This document shows positions 62,133 through 64,000 of a stretch of 64,000 bases of DNA, piece by piece. Below the pieces are notes generated by a model. It saw nothing but the letters and a program-made list of their open reading frames with translations. It was not told the origin of the DNA and did not search any database. This stretch comes from Rhizobium sp. CSW-27. GTDB taxonomy: Bacteria > Pseudomonadota > Alphaproteobacteria > Rhizobiales > Rhizobiaceae. Both the position numbers and the translations under genes were made by a program. The stretch lies in assembly GCF_018760785.1 (NCBI RefSeq), contig NZ_JAHHZO010000019.1:19041-83040 (forward strand), written 5' to 3'. Position 1 is the stretch's first letter, and each line of letters begins with the position of its first letter.

Positions 62133-62804
62133 ATGGCTGTCGTCGTCCAGAACATCGAGCGCGTTTCGCAAGAGGTCATCGACAGGCTCGCTGGCGCCGG
62201 CGTTGCGACCGTGCACGAGGCGCAAGGGCGGAAGGGGATGCTGGCGAGCTATATGCGGCCCATTTATCCGGGTGCGCAAATTGCCGGTTCCGCCGTCACC
62301 ATTTCTTCGCCTCCGGGCGACAACTGGATGCTTCACGTGGCGATCGAGCAGTTGAAGGATGGCGATATCCTGGTGCTCGCACCGACCAGCCCCTGCGACA
62401 ACGGTTACTTCGGGGATCTCCTGGCGACCTCGGCCAAGGCGCGCGGATGCCGGGGACTGGTGATCGATGCCGGCGTGCGCGACATCCGCGATCTCACCGC
62501 CATGGGGTTTCCGGTCTGGTCCAAGGCCGTCTCGGCCCAGGGGACCGTGAAGGAAACGCTGGGCTCGGTCAACGTACCCATCGTCTGTGCCGGTTGCCAT
62601 GTCGAAGCGGGTGACGTGATCGTCGCAGATGATGACGGCGTCTGCCTGGTCAAGCGGGCGGAAGCCGAAACCGTTCTGGCTGCGGCCGAAAAGCGGCTTG
62701 CTAACGAGGAGGCCAAACGGCAGCGTCTGGCTGCGGGAGAGCTTGGCCTCGATATTTACGACATGCGGGGAGCACTGGCTGCCAAGGGGCTGAAATATGT
62801 CTGA
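62133..62804 (+). CDS. galC: 4-carboxy-4-hydroxy-2-oxoadipate aldolase GalC (RraA family)
   Basis: 223 residues from the ATG at 62133 (AAGGAG upstream). VVVQNIERVSQEVIDRLAGAGVATVHEAQGRKG at the start, then PPGDNWMLHVAIEQLKDGD, GYFGDLLATSAKARG and the Arg-Asp pair in VIDAGVRDIRDL. Metal-dependent aldolase giving pyruvate and oxaloacetate, the last step of gallate breakdown. Very close in pattern to LigK/GalC. The open frame upstream to 62016 lies in the dioxygenase gene and is not used. Confidence 0.9.
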   Translation: MAVVVQNIERVSQEVIDRLAGAGVATVHEAQGRKGMLASYMRPIYPGAQIAGSAVTISSPPGDNWMLHVAIEQLKDGDILVLAPTSPCDNGYFGDLLATSAKARGCRGLVIDAGVRDIRDLTAMGFPVWSKAVSAQGTVKETLGSVNVPIVCAGCHVEAGDVIVADDDGVCLVKRAEAETVLAAAEKRLANEEAKRQRLAAGELGLDIYDMRGALAAKGLKYV

Positions 62805-63876
62805 CGGGCAGGGTATCCCCTGTCTCTGGATGCGGGGTGGCACATCCAAGGGTGCTTACTTCCTCAAGAAGGATCTGCCCGCCGATCCGGCGGGCCGGGA
62901 CGATCTGCTGCTTAGGATCATGGGTTCACCCGATCCGCGCCAGATCGACGGGATTGGTGGAGCAGATCCGCTTACTTCCAAAGTTGCAGTCCTTTCTCGT
63001 TCCAGCAGGGACGATGCCGATGTTGACTATTTGTTCCTGCAGGTCTTCGTTGATCAGGCACTCGTGAGCGACTCCCAGGGCTGCGGGAACATTCTGGCTG
63101 GAGTCGGTCCGGCCTCCATCGAGCGGGGACTTGTCGCGATCACCGGCGAGGAAACCGAGGTGCGCATTCACATGGTGAATACGGGCGAGATAGCGCTTGC
63201 TCGGGTACAGACGCCAGGGGGGCGTGTCTGTTACCGCGGTTCCACTGAAATTGCAGGTGTCCCGGGGCGGCATGCTGCGTTACCTCTTTTGTTCATGAAT
63301 ATCGCGGGTTCCTCCTGCGGGGCACTGCTACCAACGGGCAGAAGCGTCGACATTATCGACGGCTTTGAAGTCACGCTTATCGACAACGGTATGCCGTGTG
63401 TAATCCTCAGGGCCTCAGACTTCGGTCTTGACGGAAATGAAAGCCGCGACGAGATCGAGGCTAATCTGGCGCTGAAATCCAGGATCGAGGCTATCCGCAT
63501 TAAAGCTGGACCGCTGATGAACCTGGGAGATGTTGCGAAGGCTTCGGTTCCGAAAATGACGCTTGTTTCTCCTGCCGTTCACGGTGGGTGCATCTCGACG
63601 CGGAGTTTCATCCCGCATCGTGTGCATGCAAGTGTGGGCGTTTTTGCAGCCATTACCGTCGCCACGGCAACAACGCTTGGAGAAGGCCCCGCCGCTCAAC
63701 TCGTTTCGCCGCCAAGCGATGGACGATACGTGATCGAGCATCCAACGGGTTCGATGGAGGTTTTCCTCGATGTTGCCGCTGATGGTTCTATCCAAGGTGC
63801 CGGCTCGGTACGAACGGCACGCAAGCTCTTTGATGGCTTTGTGTTTCCGATTGAAGGCGGTGGCACGGACCACTAG
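62797..63876 (+). CDS. galD: 4-oxalomesaconate tautomerase GalD (PrpF family)
   Basis: 359-residue PrpF/diaminopimelate-epimerase-fold isomerase. IPCLWMRGGTSKGAYFLKKDLP, IMGSPDPRQIDGIGGADPLTSKVA and CGNILAGVGPASIERGL near residue 105 match Pseudomonas GalD closely. It converts the keto form of 4-oxalomesaconate, from ring cleavage, to the form GalB hydrates. Starts 8 bases inside galC. Its stop TAG contains the TA at which an IS630 element lies. Confidence 0.92.
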   Translation: MSDGQGIPCLWMRGGTSKGAYFLKKDLPADPAGRDDLLLRIMGSPDPRQIDGIGGADPLTSKVAVLSRSSRDDADVDYLFLQVFVDQALVSDSQGCGNILAGVGPASIERGLVAITGEETEVRIHMVNTGEIALARVQTPGGRVCYRGSTEIAGVPGRHAALPLLFMNIAGSSCGALLPTGRSVDIIDGFEVTLIDNGMPCVILRASDFGLDGNESRDEIEANLALKSRIEAIRIKAGPLMNLGDVAKASVPKMTLVSPAVHGGCISTRSFIPHRVHASVGVFAAITVATATTLGEGPAAQLVSPPSDGRYVIEHPTGSMEVFLDVAADGSIQGAGSVRTARKLFDGFVFPIEGGGTDH

Positions 63877-64000
63877 AGCGTTTCCCTTTCATGCTGGATC
63901 GTAACCACATGATGTGAAGAAGTTGCGAGCCTCTTGTGGCTCGACGAGGTCAATCAGTTTCCCGATCCTGTCCCAAAGGCCAGTTACGGTGCGCTCTGCT
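63877..64000 (-). mobile_element. IS630-family element, 3' end (partial, runs off window)
   Basis: The minus strand encodes RTVTGLWDRIGKLIDLVEPQ then EARNFFTSCGYDPA and stop, the IS630 transposase C-terminus, different from the remnant at 40967. The terminal GAGCGTTTCCC follows the TA of the galD stop codon. The rest of the element lies beyond base 64000. Confidence 0.78.

Noticed and set aside
1..64000. CRISPR arrays, riboswitches, rRNA, phage or conjugation genes
   Set aside because: No regularly spaced repeats, no recognisable aptamer core and no such genes were seen on either strand.

Overview
The window looks like an accessory replicon or genomic-island region of a GC-rich alphaproteobacterium, most likely a Rhizobiaceae member (Agrobacterium, Rhizobium, Ensifer or Shinella-like). 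That is inferred from gene style: RhtX/FptX-type siderophore permease, TRAP carriers, many LysR regulators, tight ATGA-type gene overlaps, rhizobial-type IS630/IS256/IS5 debris and TGA-N9-TCA iron-box candidates. No ribosomal, replication or tRNA genes were found.

Iron half (1-25.2 kb). At the left edge a minus-strand group encodes a periplasmic siderophore-binding protein (cut by the window), a PepSY membrane protein, a Crp/Fnr regulator and a small secreted DUF2946-like protein. From 4.1 to 16.3 kb lies a self-contained uptake island resembling the import half of the yersiniabactin system: two TonB-dependent receptors (the second clearly FyuA-like), two AraC regulators, two ATPase-permease fusions like YbtP/YbtQ, an RhtX/FptX/YbtX-like MFS carrier and a FAD monooxygenase, with no siderophore biosynthesis. 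It is bracketed by a 19/20-base direct repeat. From 16.7 to 25.2 kb a second system combines a TonB receptor, an NtaA/DmoA-family flavin monooxygenase, an IclR regulator and a complete FecBCDE-type importer. A shared 18-base operator candidate ties its two halves together.

IS scar (25.2-28.4 kb). An IS256 remnant and an IS110 remnant precede an IS5 element that is itself split by a complete IS256-family element with a perfect 8-bp target duplication; the IS256 transposase has an internal stop.

Carboxylase and amino-acid region (28.5-41 kb). Biotin carrier, biotin carboxylase, a carrier-like protein lacking the biotin lysine, and PxpB, PxpC and PxpA form one operon, followed by an aminotransferase and, convergently, a LysR gene. 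Divergent from that LysR is an SDR-polar amino-acid ABC importer-RraA operon ending in a deletion-damaged SDR pseudogene that abuts an IS630 remnant. Immediately after it (41.1-42.4 kb) is a second copy of the Crp/DUF2946 module from 2.3-3.6 kb, carrying a truncated PepSY stub.

Detoxification and aromatic region (42.5-64 kb). Two dienelactone-hydrolase-like proteins, an SRPBCC protein and a 3-hydroxyisobutyrate-dehydrogenase-like enzyme sit near an O-methyltransferase, a DHA2 efflux pump, a quinone-reductase-like MDR, an Old Yellow Enzyme and a glyoxalase-fold protein under a LysR gene. The last 10 kb is a tannin/gallate pathway: secreted subtype-B tannase, TRAP carrier, an unusual LysR with two tandem DNA-binding domains, a DUF1932 dehydrogenase, and GalB, GalC and GalD. 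The GalA position is filled by a type I (vicinal-oxygen-chelate) extradiol dioxygenase instead of the LigAB-type enzyme, and this is the strongest candidate for something undescribed. The window ends in another IS630 tail.
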